A stretch of DNA of 64,000 nucleotides from Capnocytophaga leadbetteri (GCF_003054025.1 NZ_QBKG01000001.1:124001-188000), one strand, 5' to 3'; positions 27,866-37,534 are shown, counted from the stretch's first letter. The notes: generated by a model from the sequence alone, not told the origin. Translations and numbers: made by a program.

Positions 27866-28315
27866 ATGAATTTACCGAAGTACGATGTTTTGCCTGATGA
27901 AACAAAACATATTTATGAGTTTGTAAGTGAAGGAAAGAAAGGTTGTATATACAAAATGGTAAAGTTTCAGGAAACAAATTTAATAAATGTTTATAATTTA
28001 GGTTTCGGAGATGAAAATCCTATTACCGGTGAAATAGATGATAAAATTGTTTCTGATAACGGAGATATGGAAAAGGTATTAGCTACTGTTATCTCCATTA
28101 TTTATGTTTTTACTGAAGAATTCCCTGATAAATGGGTATATATAACAGGTAGTTCACCTACAAGAACAAGGCTGTATAGGATAATTATTATGAAGTACTT
28201 ATCTATTGTTGAAAGTGATTTCACACTGCGCTGTTGGCAAAATGGTGAGTGGAAAGATTTTTATCCTAATATCAACTGTCAAGGTTTTGTTTTAAAACGA
28301 AAAAACAATAAATAA
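27866..28315 (+). CDS. DUF6934-like protein
   Basis: The 149-residue protein begins MNLPKYDVLPDETKHIYEFV and contains VYNLGFGDENPITGEIDDKI and VYITGSSPTRTRLYRIIIMK, a pattern of the DUF6934 group of Bacteroidota. Function unknown. It is separated by only two bases from a 64-residue partner gene. Such pairs in this phylum look like toxin-antitoxin modules, but this is inference. Confidence 0.65.
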   Translation: MNLPKYDVLPDETKHIYEFVSEGKKGCIYKMVKFQETNLINVYNLGFGDENPITGEIDDKIVSDNGDMEKVLATVISIIYVFTEEFPDKWVYITGSSPTRTRLYRIIIMKYLSIVESDFTLRCWQNGEWKDFYPNINCQGFVLKRKNNK

Positions 28316-28317
28316 CT

Positions 28318-28512
28318 ATGAGTACAGAAGAGAAAAAAGATTTAAAAACTATTGTAGAGAAAACAACAAGGAAAGTGGTTAAAGTAACACCTCATTATGT
28401 ACTTTTAGAGCCCGACCCTTCGTTGGATAAATATGCTAATAAGGTACTTTTCCCTGAGAAATTAGCACAAGCTAATGAAGCCTTAAGAATAGCAGGTAAC
28501 CCTGAATTTTAG
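28318..28512 (+). CDS. Small partner protein of the DUF6934-like gene
   Basis: The 64-residue protein has a basic, charged first half (STEEKKDLKTIVEKTTRKVV) and an ending PEKLAQANEALRIAGNPEF. It starts two bases after the preceding stop, so translation is probably coupled. It is not recognised. A role as antitoxin or regulator of its neighbour is suggested only by position and size. Confidence 0.6.
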   Translation: MSTEEKKDLKTIVEKTTRKVVKVTPHYVLLEPDPSLDKYANKVLFPEKLAQANEALRIAGNPEF

Positions 28513-28576
28513 CCGTTAGCCCTCTAACACCTAACGACTAATAGCTAGCGTCTAACAACTAACGACTAACGACTAA

Positions 28577-29602
28577 ATGATCACATTCAAAGCACCGAGT
28601 AATATAGCCCTTGTAAAGTACTGGGGCAAAAAAGGGGAGCAGTTACCTGCTAATCCCTCTATTAGCTTTACGCTTAGCCATTGCTATACCGAAACTTCTA
28701 TTGCTTACCAGCGTAGAAGCGCCGCTACTATGGCTACTGACGCCCCCTTTTCTTTTGATTTTAGCTTCGACGGACAGCCAAAGCCGTCTTTTCACCCAAA
28801 AATCGAAGCCTTTTTTGCGCGTATTGCTCCTTATTTACCTTTTTTAACGGACTATCATTTCAGCATCCACTCGCACAACTCATTCCCGCACAGCAGCGGT
28901 ATAGCCTCGTCTGCTAGTGCTATGGCAGCGCTTTCAGTATGCCTGATGCAGTTGGCCAGAGAGTTAGGACATACGTATACTGAAGAAGAGTTTTGGCAAA
29001 AAGCCTCTTTTTTGGCGCGTTTAGGGTCGGGTAGTGCCTGCCGCAGTGTCAAAGGCAGTATAGTGGTATGGGGGCAACATCCTTCTATTGCGGGCAGTTC
29101 AGACGATTATGGCATTGCCTACCCGCTGCAAGTAGCACCGGTGTTTGCTGATTATCAAGATACTATCCTGCTTATTGATCGTGGACAGAAGCAAGTCAGC
29201 AGCACCGTGGGGCACAATTTAATGCACGGACACCCTTTTGCTGAGGCACGTTTTTTGCAAGCCAATAGCAATATCGATCGCCTTATAGGGGCGTTTGCCA
29301 CAGGCGATATCGATACGTTTATAGAGGTAGTCGAGAGCGAAGCCCTCACCCTCCACGCGATGATGCAGACCAGCATCCCGTATTTCATACTGATGCGTCC
29401 CAATACTTTGGAAGTTATTCAGCGCGTATGGCAGTACCGCAAAGACACCAAAGTGCCGCTCTGCTTTACCCTCGATGCCGGTGCCAATGTGCATCTGCTG
29501 TACCCCAAAAGCGTAAAAGACGAAGTACAAACGTTTATCAAAAACGAATTAGCACACTTTTGCGAAGAAGGAAAATATATTAATGACCAATTAGCAAATT
29601 AG
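28577..29602 (+). CDS. mvaD: Diphosphomevalonate decarboxylase
   Basis: Converts mevalonate 5-diphosphate to isopentenyl diphosphate, the last step of the mevalonate pathway. The 341-residue GHMP-type protein has APSNIALVKYWGKKGEQLPA with NPSISFTLS, the phosphate loop SSGIASSASAMAALS, and GSGSACRSVKGSIVVWG. The catalytic Asp is probably in CFTLDAGANVHLL. Its presence shows isoprenoids are made through mevalonate here, as in other Flavobacteriia. The last codons overlap an AATTAGCAAATTAG repeat. Confidence 0.95.
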   Translation: MITFKAPSNIALVKYWGKKGEQLPANPSISFTLSHCYTETSIAYQRRSAATMATDAPFSFDFSFDGQPKPSFHPKIEAFFARIAPYLPFLTDYHFSIHSHNSFPHSSGIASSASAMAALSVCLMQLARELGHTYTEEEFWQKASFLARLGSGSACRSVKGSIVVWGQHPSIAGSSDDYGIAYPLQVAPVFADYQDTILLIDRGQKQVSSTVGHNLMHGHPFAEARFLQANSNIDRLIGAFATGDIDTFIEVVESEALTLHAMMQTSIPYFILMRPNTLEVIQRVWQYRKDTKVPLCFTLDAGANVHLLYPKSVKDEVQTFIKNELAHFCEEGKYINDQLAN

Positions 29603-29620
29603 CAAATCGACAAATTAGCA

Positions 29621-30430
29621 ATGAATTGTAAAATAGTTCTTATTACGGGCGCGACTTCCGGTATAGGCAAACAAACAGCTTTGCTGCTCGCCTCTAAGGG
29701 CTTTTTGGTGTACGGCACGGCACGCAATGTCGAGGGCAAGAACCTCCCCTTCAGATTGCTCCCTATGGACGTGCGAGAGCCAGCCACTATCAAGCAGGCA
29801 GTGCAGCAAATCCTCAGCGAGGTAGGGCGTATCGATATCCTCATCAACAATGCAGGTGTAGGTATCACAGGGGCGGTAGAAGAGCTGCCGGCCGACCAAC
29901 TGCATAACGTTTTTGCCACCAACCTCTATGGTGCTATGTCTGTAGTGCAAGAGGTTTTGCCTACTATGCGTGCGCAAAAGAATGGACGTATTATCAACAT
30001 TAGTTCAATAGCGGGCTATATGGGTTTGCCTTTTCGCGGAGCCTATTCAGCCAGCAAAGGGGCTTTACTGCTGATGACCGAAGCCTTGCGTATGGAGGTA
30101 AAAGCCTTTGGTATAGAGGTCTGCACCATTTCCCCCGGCGATTATGCTACCGATATAGCCTCTCGCCGTTATCACACTCCCGTAAACGAAAACTCTCCTT
30201 ATGCTGAGGTGTATGCAAAACAACTCCGCCTGATGAACGAGCACGTAGATAGTGGGGGCGATCCTAAAGAAATGGCCGAAAAGATACTCAAAGTAATCAA
30301 CACCAAGCACCCCAAAGTGCATTATAAACAAGGCAGTTTCTTACAGAAATTTTCAATAGTCCTCAAACGACTTTTGCCCAGCAAACGCTACGAGCAAATG
30401 CTGATGAAACATTATCAATTAATAAATTAA
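29621..30430 (+). CDS. Short-chain dehydrogenase/reductase
   Basis: The 269-residue protein has the classical SDR motifs: [19 protein letters not shown] (cofactor binding), [18 protein letters not shown] with the catalytic Ser, and [11 protein letters not shown] (Tyr-xxx-Lys). An Arg in GTARNVEGK after the second strand suggests NADPH. The substrate is not known. It is 18 bases after mvaD and 13 before the transaldolase gene, so the three may share a transcript. Confidence 0.93.
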   Translation: MNCKIVLITGATSGIGKQTALLLASKGFLVYGTARNVEGKNLPFRLLPMDVREPATIKQAVQQILSEVGRIDILINNAGVGITGAVEELPADQLHNVFATNLYGAMSVVQEVLPTMRAQKNGRIINISSIAGYMGLPFRGAYSASKGALLLMTEALRMEVKAFGIEVCTISPGDYATDIASRRYHTPVNENSPYAEVYAKQLRLMNEHVDSGGDPKEMAEKILKVINTKHPKVHYKQGSFLQKFSIVLKRLLPSKRYEQMLMKHYQLIN

Positions 30431-30443
30431 AAACCTAAGTAAT

Positions 30444-31097
30444 ATGAAATTCTTTATTGATACAGCAAATTTAGCACAAATTCAAGAAGCCCAAGATTTG
30501 GGCGTGTTAGACGGCGTTACCACCAATCCGTCACTAATGGCAAAAGAAGGTATCACCGGCAAAGAGGCGATACTCAAGCATTATACTAACATCTGCACGA
30601 TTGTAGAGGGCGATGTTTCTGCTGAAGTAATAGCCACCGACTTCGAGGGCATCGTCCGCGAGGGCGAGGAGCTGGCAGCCCTTCACCCACAGATTGTCGT
30701 AAAAGTACCGATGATAAAAGACGGCATCAAAGCCATTAAATACTTTACTGATAAAGGCATCCGCACCAACTGCACATTGGTATTTTCAGCAGGTCAGGCG
30801 CTTTTGGCAGCCAAAGCAGGCGCTACCTATGTATCGCCTTTCATTGGTCGCCTCGATGACATTTCAGCCGACGGACTCTCACTTATCGAAGAGATACGCC
30901 TGATTTACGACAACTATAATTTTGAAACGCAGATATTGGCAGCCTCAGTGCGTCATACGATGCACATTCTCGAATGCGCCAAAATAGGAGCCGATGTCAT
31001 TACCGCCCCTCTTTCGGCAATCACCGGACTATTAAAACACCCTCTTACCGACAGCGGTTTAGCACAGTTTTTAGCCGACGCTAAAAAAATAGGGTAA
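30444..31097 (+). CDS. Small transaldolase / fructose-6-phosphate aldolase
   Basis: The 217-residue protein belongs to the small transaldolase group, which moves three-carbon units between sugar phosphates. The Schiff-base Lys is Lys87 in [45 protein letters not shown] and [10 protein letters not shown] are typical. Members act either as transaldolases or as fructose-6-phosphate aldolases, and the sequence alone does not decide. Confidence 0.92.
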   Translation: MKFFIDTANLAQIQEAQDLGVLDGVTTNPSLMAKEGITGKEAILKHYTNICTIVEGDVSAEVIATDFEGIVREGEELAALHPQIVVKVPMIKDGIKAIKYFTDKGIRTNCTLVFSAGQALLAAKAGATYVSPFIGRLDDISADGLSLIEEIRLIYDNYNFETQILAASVRHTMHILECAKIGADVITAPLSAITGLLKHPLTDSGLAQFLADAKKIG

Positions 31098-31153
31098 AAA
31101 ACCGATAAGTTTGAGTTTCAATAGTACAAAAAAACATCTAAAGGATAAATTAA

Positions 31154-32256
31154 ATGGAAATTACAGGGAAAATTACGGGAATAGAATATAAAATAGAGCT
31201 TTCAAAGGCGCTGAAGAGAGTTGCTATAAAGGATTTTGATATCAATACGACACCTGCTGCCTGTCTTGTAGAGAGTAAAAGGGAACTTTTGCTATTTCCA
31301 AATGGGTTTCACCTAAAAGAACCCGCTCTTATCCGTACGAAAGGGTATATAATTCTCTTTCTATCAGTAAGAAAATAACTGTTATTCCTATAGTAAAAGA
31401 TGAAGGAGCTGTAGGTGATAGGGATTTCTTACAATGGGATACCGTTTCTATGATGTCACTTTTAGATGTTTTTGTTATCTTTGCCTATTATCACAAGGCA
31501 AAAGTGAGTTCCTCTTATAAGGGAAAAATCACAAATCAACAGTTGGACAACAATTATATTCTTGAAAAGATAAGAGAAATAGAGCAGTATCATAGTTCAG
31601 CATTACATTGGAACCTAAACGAACTGACCCAAAACTTTCATTCTATTATAGATAAGGCAAAAACAGCCTATATTTCCATAGAGCAATCCACAGGAATAGC
31701 TTTGCACAATGTGGCAGGATTAGATAGTTTTAAGGATAAAATAGGAACTGATGTTTCTTCGTTTATGGAGTTTTCTCGCCAAAAGGCAAAAGAGGCGCAA
31801 AGAAGAGAATCCACAACCCTACAACCTAAAGAGCGTTTAGGAGATTTCTCCAAAGCCAACGTAACCATTACCAATTATCTAGGAGGAAAATACTTTTTTA
31901 CAGTAGATGAGGTAACTTTTTCAGAGAATACAATCTTTCTAACTGAGTGTAAACACTCAAAAAAAGGCATTTTACCCTCAATGAGCGATATAAAGGACGG
32001 TCTGATAAAGATGATTCTATATACCAACCTTAAAGAAGTTGCCATAGATGATGTTCCTGCACAGAGTAAAGCAGTACTTAAACTTACCTCTGAACAATTG
32101 AAAGGGAAGAGAATCACTTCAGAAGGTACAGATGAAGAGTTAGATTCCTTTTACCAAGAGAATGCTATACGGGCAATACTCCAAAAAAGAATAGAACTTC
32201 TATTTAAAGAAGCCAAAGAAAATAATTTTATAGTAAGCATAGAAGGGTCAATATGA
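31154..32256 (+). pseudogene. Type II restriction endonuclease gene broken by a frameshift
   Basis: The first 57 or so codons (MEITGKITGIEYKIELSKAL to HLKEPA) are in one frame. The rest continues one base shifted, from about 31326, as YPYERVYNSLSISKKITVIP and on through VKDEGAVGDRDFLQWDTVSM to the stop at 32256. The nuclease-like core VDEVTFSENTIFLTECKHSKKG fits a PD-(D/E)xK site. The last bases overlap the start of an adenine methylase by four bases, so the pair was an R-M system. A single missing base near 31326-31332 would explain the break. An open second frame from an ATG at 31450 could give an N-terminally truncated protein. Confidence 0.8.
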
Positions 32257-33095
32257 TAAAAAGTCCTTTAAGATACCCAGGTGGTAAGAGTAGAGCGATA
32301 GGAACCATCTCTCAAATCCTCCCCTCTTTTGATGAGTTTCGGGAGCCTTTTGTTGGGGGAGGGTCGGTATTCGTCTATTTGAAACAGCTTTTTCCTAAAA
32401 AAAAGTTTTGGGTGAATGATTTGTACTTTGAATTGTTCAAGTTTTGGGAAATGTCCCAAAAGAACACAGCAGGATTGATACAGAAAATACAAGAGTGGCG
32501 TACCTCTTATCCTGTGGGGAAGGACTTGTATCAGTTCCTTAATACTCATTTAGATAGCTTTGATGATATAGAACGCGCTACCGCATTCTTTATTTATAAC
32601 CGAATTACCTTTTCAGGAACGAGCTTAAGTGGAGGATATAGCGAAGCTGCCTTCAGAGGAAGATTCACTGAGAGCAGTATCCAGCGATTAAGCGAGTTTG
32701 CCACCCTTGTACATCACAACACACAGATAACCAACTTGGATTATCAGGAAGTAGTGGAGAAGAAAGGAAAGAATGTATTCATTTTTTTAGATCCTCCCTA
32801 TTATTCAGCTACTAAATCGGCTCTTTATGGTAAGAATGGACATCTACATAAAGCTTTTGACCATCAGAAATTTGCCCAAACAATGCAACAATGTAAGCAC
32901 AAATGGTTGATTACTTATGATGATTCCGAATATATAAGAGAGCTTTTTTCGTTTGCGAATATCACTCCTTGGACACCTACTTATGGAATGAGAAATGTAA
33001 CAGATAGTTCTGACCAAAAAGGAAAGGAGTTATTTATTTCTAATTATCCTTTAAATAAAACGCAACAAGAAGGACAATTAAAATTTATTTTCTAA
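32253..33095 (+). CDS. DNA adenine methyltransferase (D12/Dam class)
   Basis: Methylates adenine N6 in DNA using S-adenosylmethionine. The 280-residue protein has the alpha-class order: SPLRYPGGKSRAIGTI and FREPFVGGGSVF (cofactor binding), then FIFLDPPYYSATKSALYG with the catalytic DPPY. It overlaps the broken endonuclease gene and keeps every motif, so the host probably retains methylation without restriction. The recognition site cannot be told from the sequence. Confidence 0.93.
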   Translation: MIKSPLRYPGGKSRAIGTISQILPSFDEFREPFVGGGSVFVYLKQLFPKKKFWVNDLYFELFKFWEMSQKNTAGLIQKIQEWRTSYPVGKDLYQFLNTHLDSFDDIERATAFFIYNRITFSGTSLSGGYSEAAFRGRFTESSIQRLSEFATLVHHNTQITNLDYQEVVEKKGKNVFIFLDPPYYSATKSALYGKNGHLHKAFDHQKFAQTMQQCKHKWLITYDDSEYIRELFSFANITPWTPTYGMRNVTDSSDQKGKELFISNYPLNKTQQEGQLKFIF

Positions 33096-33110
33096 CAAGA
33101 ATCTAAAACA

Positions 33111-33848
33111 ATGACAGTAAGAGAAGAAATCCAAGAACTGAACGACCATTTGCAGGTGTTCCCCAAAGCAGAAGACATCTTTGTAAAAGAACAACCGTGG
33201 CTCAAAAATCATTTTTTGCCCCTGATGAGTATCGATTTAGCAGAAATCAATCCCGATTGGGCAGGGCAAAAAGTATATATGCTCTGTCCTTTTGAGCCTT
33301 ACGAGGGTTATATAGGCGATAATACCACTGAGTATCACAACGAATATACCGCACCTAACTGGCTGGCTTTCCGCCTAACTGACGATAATAAGTTTGAGTT
33401 CCTCGGGAAGGAAGGATATTTTGAGCGAACCACTATTCACCATTGAGATTTTAATTCCGAAGAAGAGGAAGCCATACAAGAAATGGCTGATAACTATGAG
33501 AAAAGCAAAGCAAATGTAGCTAAATATGGTACTTTGGTGAATTTGTGTTATCCTGAATATAATGGGAAACTGAATAAGAAAAACTATTTGGAGATATTGG
33601 GGGGAGAGCCTCAGTATGGCAACTGGTGCTCCACTATTGAAGAGGAGGAATATCCGAAGGCTTTTAAGATGCATATAGAAGATGGAGAGGCTGACGATGA
33701 AGTGCTGTTTGACATTTCTTACCAAGGGAACCCTTTTTATCTCGTAGCCGAAACAGGGGCTTACGACTGGGTAGGTTCTGGCGGCTATATCATTATGTTT
33801 TACGAGCCCGTAAGCCGTATTGTGCTATTCACTTTTGATTTTACATAA
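33111..33848 (+). pseudogene. Immunity-like gene interrupted by an in-frame TGA
   Basis: Two open segments, 33111-33446 and 33483-33848, lie in the same frame, separated by a TGA at 33444-33446. Codons after it (DFNSEEEEAIQEMADNYEKS) read on without another stop. The joined product of about 245 residues has KVYMLCPFEPYEGYIGDNTT in the first half and GDWVG-like ETGAYDWVGSGGYIIMFYEP near the end. The family is not recognised. The position among SUKH-like and zeta-like genes suggests an immunity protein lost by a nonsense mutation. Confidence 0.65.
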
Positions 33849-33903
33849 GAATAAATGGCTATTCGAAGCTCTTTTTCATAAAGCATAATTTTTTAAATTA
33901 GAA

Positions 33904-34578
33904 ATGATGTCCAACATTCTATTACAACAATTAGAAAATGCCCTCCCCGAGGGAATGCAAATTCCAGAGGAACTCCGCAAACTCTATCAGTGGATAGAAA
34001 ACAACGGCTATTATTCAGAGAATGAAGGCATTCGTTATGGCTATCTCTACCCGCAAGATAAGTTAAGAGAGAGCTGGACTGAGAATGAACGCAAAGGAGG
34101 TACCGATATTGCTTTCTCGGTATTAAAACCATCAGATAATGAGGATTTGTTGGAGATTTGTTATCCAAATCATAAGGAAGAAGTAAGGCGCCGTTTGCTT
34201 GTCTTTGCGCAGAGTGGTGGCGATGGTTCGGAGTGTGCTCTATGGTTGGATGATGAAGGGCGTACTCAAATAGTGCATATCGGGTCGGGTTCAGGCTCTA
34301 TGATGACTTGTATATTGGTGAAAAACGCTTTGGATTTCTTGCGTCTATTAGCCATTGGCTATGATGAGATTTGCTGGGACGAAGAATATTCTTCTCCTCC
34401 TAATAGTAATAAAGACAATACATTCGTCCACCCTAATACACAATACCAAGAATGGGTACAAAATACCTTTCATACCACTATTCCAAAGATAGGCTTGGAG
34501 GTCACAACTCCTCACAGTATGAATGATGAACCCGTTACTGACCTTTTTTTGAAGTGGTTTATTGAAATGACAGAATAA
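33904..34578 (+). CDS. SMI1/KNR4 (SUKH)-like immunity protein
   Basis: The 224-residue protein has the SUKH pattern: an N-terminal helix with ALPEGMQIPEELRKLYQWIE, a central AQSGGDGSECALWLDDEGRT with VHIGSGSGSMM and LDFLRLLAIGYDEI. SUKH proteins commonly neutralise nuclease toxins of polymorphic toxin systems. No toxin gene is adjacent. Two ATG codons occur at the start (33904 and 33907); either could be used. Confidence 0.75.
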   Translation: MMSNILLQQLENALPEGMQIPEELRKLYQWIENNGYYSENEGIRYGYLYPQDKLRESWTENERKGGTDIAFSVLKPSDNEDLLEICYPNHKEEVRRRLLVFAQSGGDGSECALWLDDEGRTQIVHIGSGSGSMMTCILVKNALDFLRLLAIGYDEICWDEEYSSPPNSNKDNTFVHPNTQYQEWVQNTFHTTIPKIGLEVTTPHSMNDEPVTDLFLKWFIEMTE

Positions 34579-34588
34579 TTAAAAAACT

Positions 34589-35035
34589 ATGAACAACGAA
34601 GTATTACCTACAACATATTTAGGGAGAGAGCTCCCAAAAGAGTATGTAAACAGTATTGAAAAGGGAGAGTCCTTCCCCGAATGGCTCACAATGTTCCCTC
34701 ATACAGAATACGAACACAGTACCGAGATTGAAGTATGGAGCAAAGAGTATCTCTTGTCGCATACTTATAGCAAATCTTTCTGCAATTACGCTTTCTTTAC
34801 TCGTGATGATATTGATTTTTCGATGTTGCAAACCCGTGATGAAGACACTTTAACCCCCGAAGAACTCCAATCAGCCTTTGCTATTGGTTCTGTAAACGAA
34901 GGATTTGTGTTTATCAACCTCCACGATGGTTCGCTTTGGATTTGGTATCACGATATGTTTTGTGAGAAGATAGCTGAAAACTTTTCCGACTTCCAAAATC
35001 TTCTTACTAAAGAGCCTGTGGATAGAGATGAGTAA
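34589..35035 (+). CDS. Possible SUKH-like immunity protein
   Basis: The 148-residue protein starts 10 bases after the previous gene. It has FAIGSVNEGFVFINLHDGSL, then WIWYHDMFCEKIAENFSDFQ, a pattern like the second half of SUKH domains. It is acidic and soluble. It is probably a second orphan immunity protein, but the family assignment is weaker than for the preceding gene. Confidence 0.6.
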   Translation: MNNEVLPTTYLGRELPKEYVNSIEKGESFPEWLTMFPHTEYEHSTEIEVWSKEYLLSHTYSKSFCNYAFFTRDDIDFSMLQTRDEDTLTPEELQSAFAIGSVNEGFVFINLHDGSLWIWYHDMFCEKIAENFSDFQNLLTKEPVDRDE

Positions 35036-35105
35036 ATGTAGCACAATAGCTTTGCGGTCAGGAAAATTTGAAGAATATATATAGCTAATATATAAACACA
35101 ACAGA

Positions 35106-35684
35106 ATGAGCAAGCAACTCTATATCATAGCAGGTTGTAATGGCGCGGGAAAAACCACCGCTTCCTTTACCATTTTGCCCGAAGTACTCGACTGCAAAGA
35201 GTTTATCAATGCCGACGAAATCGCTAAGGGGCTATCACCTTTCCAGCCTGAGAGTGTCGCCGTACAAGCAGGGCGAATAATGCTCGCTCGTATGGACGAA
35301 CTATTGCAAAAAGGAGAAACTTTTGCCTTCGAAACTACTTTGGCTACTAAAAGCTATAAGCAAAAAATAGAATGGGCACAAGCAAATGGCTATGAGGTTA
35401 CCCTATTGTTCTTTTGGTTGCGCAATGTAGCAATGGCAAAAGAACGTGTCGCTCAGCGCGTTGCTGAAGGAGGGCATAGCATTCCCTTAGAAACCATTGA
35501 AAGAAGGTATCATAATGGGATTGCCAATCTCTTTGCTATCTATATAGATATGGTAGATATTTGTTATATATTTGATAATTCAGAGGGAAGAAAGGAACTT
35601 ATAGCTCAAAAGGAAAGGCATAAAGGTATCATAATTTATAACAACGACAAGTTTAACTTAATGAAAAATAATTATGAAAGATAA
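35106..35684 (+). CDS. Zeta toxin-like P-loop kinase
   Basis: The 192-residue protein has a Walker A motif in IIAGCNGAGKTTASF, then FINADEIAKGLSPFQPE and GETFAFETTLATKSYKQKI, the typical opening of chromosomal zeta-like kinases, and a lid-like RVAQRVAEGGHSIPLETIERRYH. Zeta toxins phosphorylate UDP-N-acetylglucosamine. Whether this one does is not known. A 50-residue gene overlaps its end by 11 bases and is likely its partner. Confidence 0.85.
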   Translation: MSKQLYIIAGCNGAGKTTASFTILPEVLDCKEFINADEIAKGLSPFQPESVAVQAGRIMLARMDELLQKGETFAFETTLATKSYKQKIEWAQANGYEVTLLFFWLRNVAMAKERVAQRVAEGGHSIPLETIERRYHNGIANLFAIYIDMVDICYIFDNSEGRKELIAQKERHKGIIIYNNDKFNLMKNNYER

Positions 35685-35826
35685 AATAACTAAGAAAGAG
35701 GGTCTAAAAGATAAACTTTTAAAAGGTTTAGATCTTGCTTATGAGCGAATGATTGTTGAAAAGCGCAAGAAACAACAGAAAATAGTAGTTTGGAAAGAAG
35801 GAAAAATCGTTACAATCACACCATAA
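35674..35826 (+). CDS. Small companion protein of the zeta-like kinase
   Basis: A 50-residue frame, from ATG at 35674 to TAA at 35824-35826, overlaps the kinase gene end by 11 bases. The product is very basic (KDKITKKEGLKDKLLKGLDL and RMIVEKRKKQQKIVVWKEGK). Short Lys-rich partners often follow zeta-like kinases in Bacteroidota, so it may be an antitoxin or a cognate factor. This is inference from overlap and size. Confidence 0.65.
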   Translation: MKDKITKKEGLKDKLLKGLDLAYERMIVEKRKKQQKIVVWKEGKIVTITP

Positions 35827-35854
35827 GAATTAGTAAAGTTATCGAATTAGAATT

Positions 35855-36091
35855 ATGACCCGAGAAGAACTCATACAATTGGGGAACCAAATCATAGAAG
35901 AAGACGATGACGATCGCCAAGAGGAACTAATGGAACGCTTCGATCGCAATGTACCTCACCCCGAGGGCAGTTCATTATTCTTCTATCCGGAAAACTACAA
36001 CGCCCGCACTATGGATATTTCCTCCTACGACCCCACCGTCGAGGAAGTAGTAGACAAATGCTTGGCGTATAAAGCTATCATAATGAGCTAA
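35855..36091 (+). CDS. Colicin/pyocin immunity-like protein
   Basis: The 78-residue acidic protein has the signature of small bacteriocin immunity proteins: IIEEDDDDRQEELMERFDRN followed by PHPEGSSLFFYPENYN, like the HPxGxDLIFYP motif of colicin DNase immunity. Those proteins bind and block HNH nuclease domains. No cognate nuclease is present. It ends the second accessory island. Confidence 0.7.
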   Translation: MTREELIQLGNQIIEEDDDDRQEELMERFDRNVPHPEGSSLFFYPENYNARTMDISSYDPTVEEVVDKCLAYKAIIMS

Positions 36092-36224
36092 TAGTTGTAA
36101 TTTATCAGAATCGTCCGCCCCGTTAGATTTGTCTAATAAGTCTGCCCCATTGGACTTGTTTGAAAACCATAGTACCTACAAAATAATTGACAATCTACAA
36201 ATTGGCTAATTGACAAATTATTAC

Positions 36225-36232
36225 TACCTTTG
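36225..36232 (+). promoter_or_regulatory. Predicted -7 element of menB
   Basis: TACCTTTG matches TAnnTTTG exactly, 31 bases before the menB start. It follows GCTAATTGACAAATTA-type repeat units. Confidence 0.65.
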
Positions 36233-36263
36233 CCTCCTAAATAACTTTTCATTTTTCACTTAT

Positions 36264-37094
36264 ATGAACTGGATAACCGTAAAAGAATACGAAGATATTA
36301 CGTATAAAAAATGCGACGGGGTGGCGCGTATCGCCTTCAACCGTCCTGAGGTGCGCAATGCTTTTCGCCCTAAAACCACCTCCGAACTCCTCGATGCGTT
36401 CAAAGATGCTTATGAGGACATCAATATAGGTGCCGTATTGCTCTCTGCCGAAGGCCCTTCGCCCAAAGACGGGGTGTGGAGCTTTTGCAGTGGGGGCGAC
36501 CAAAAAGCGCGTGGTCACCAAGGCTATGTGGGCGACGATGGCTATCATCGCCTCAACATCCTCGAGGTGCAACGCCTTATTCGCTTTATGCCTAAGGTGG
36601 TAATTGCCGTAGTCCCTGGTTGGGCTGTAGGCGGCGGACACTCATTGCACGTAGTCTGCGACCTTACCCTCGCCAGCAAAGAGCACGCTATCTTTAAGCA
36701 AACCGATGCTGATGTAACCAGTTTCGATGCCGGTTATGGCTCTGCCTACCTCGCCAAAATGGTGGGACAGAAGAAAGCCCGCGAAATCTTCTTCTTAGGG
36801 CGCAACTATTCCGCTCAAGAGGCTTTCGAGATGGGTATGGTAAATGCGGTTATACCCCACGATGAGCTCGAAGCTACCGCTTTCCAGTGGGCGCAAGAGA
36901 TAATGGCCAAATCGCCTACTTCTATCAAAATGCTGAAGTTCGCGATGAACCTCACCGATGACGGTATGGTAGGGCAACAAGTGTTCGCTGGTGAAGCCAC
37001 CCGTTTGGCATATATGACCGATGAGGCAAAAGAAGGGCGCGATGCCTTCCTCCAAAAACGAAAACCTAATTTTGAAAAGAAATGGATACCATAA
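36264..37094 (+). CDS. menB: 1,4-dihydroxy-2-naphthoyl-CoA synthase
   Basis: Closes the ring of o-succinylbenzoyl-CoA in menaquinone synthesis. The 276-residue crotonase-fold protein has FNRPEVRNAFRPKTTSELLD, WSFCSGGDQKARG, the conserved VPGWAVGGGHSLHVVCDL and TDADVTSFDAGYGSAYLAK. The ATG at 36264 is chosen since family members start MNWITVKEYEDI-like and the promoter lies between it and the earlier ATG at 36210. The following HAD gene overlaps its end by 13 bases. Confidence 0.95.
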   Translation: MNWITVKEYEDITYKKCDGVARIAFNRPEVRNAFRPKTTSELLDAFKDAYEDINIGAVLLSAEGPSPKDGVWSFCSGGDQKARGHQGYVGDDGYHRLNILEVQRLIRFMPKVVIAVVPGWAVGGGHSLHVVCDLTLASKEHAIFKQTDADVTSFDAGYGSAYLAKMVGQKKAREIFFLGRNYSAQEAFEMGMVNAVIPHDELEATAFQWAQEIMAKSPTSIKMLKFAMNLTDDGMVGQQVFAGEATRLAYMTDEAKEGRDAFLQKRKPNFEKKWIP

Positions 37095-37504
37095 AATTTA
37101 CGCTAAAAGAAGATGCTCAAGGCAACAAGAACCCTATATTGCCAGAGGGAGTAAAGAACTACCTCATCGATATTGATGGCACGGTAGGCGAGGACATCCC
37201 TAATGAAGAGCCTGAACGTATGGCTACTGCTGAGGTATTCCCCGATGCGCTGGCACAAGTAAACAAATGGTATGACGAAGGTCACGTGATTTACTTTTTC
37301 ACCTCGCGTACCGAAGAGCATCGCGAGGTTACTGAGCAGTGGCTCAAAAAGCACGGCTTCAAGTATCACGGCATCATCTTTGGCAAACCTCGCGGCGGCA
37401 ATTATCATTGGATAGACAATCACATCGTAAAAGCCACCCGCTACAAAGGTAAATTCACCGATTTTATCCTCAAAGAACAAACCGTAGAAGTATTCAACGA
37501 TTAG
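37082..37504 (+). CDS. HAD-like phosphatase
   Basis: The 140-residue protein has the HAD nucleophile motif LIDIDGTVGED, a second motif YFFTSRTEEH and a third KPRGGNYHWIDNH. It is a small capless member. Homologues in Flavobacteriia are sometimes labelled phosphoheptose isomerase, which the motifs do not support. The gene overlaps menB by 13 bases, so it is probably in that operon, perhaps with a housekeeping phosphatase role. Confidence 0.75.
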   Translation: MDTIKFTLKEDAQGNKNPILPEGVKNYLIDIDGTVGEDIPNEEPERMATAEVFPDALAQVNKWYDEGHVIYFFTSRTEEHREVTEQWLKKHGFKYHGIIFGKPRGGNYHWIDNHIVKATRYKGKFTDFILKEQTVEVFND

Positions 37505-37534
37505 TCAATGAGTCAATTAGCAAATTAGCAATTG

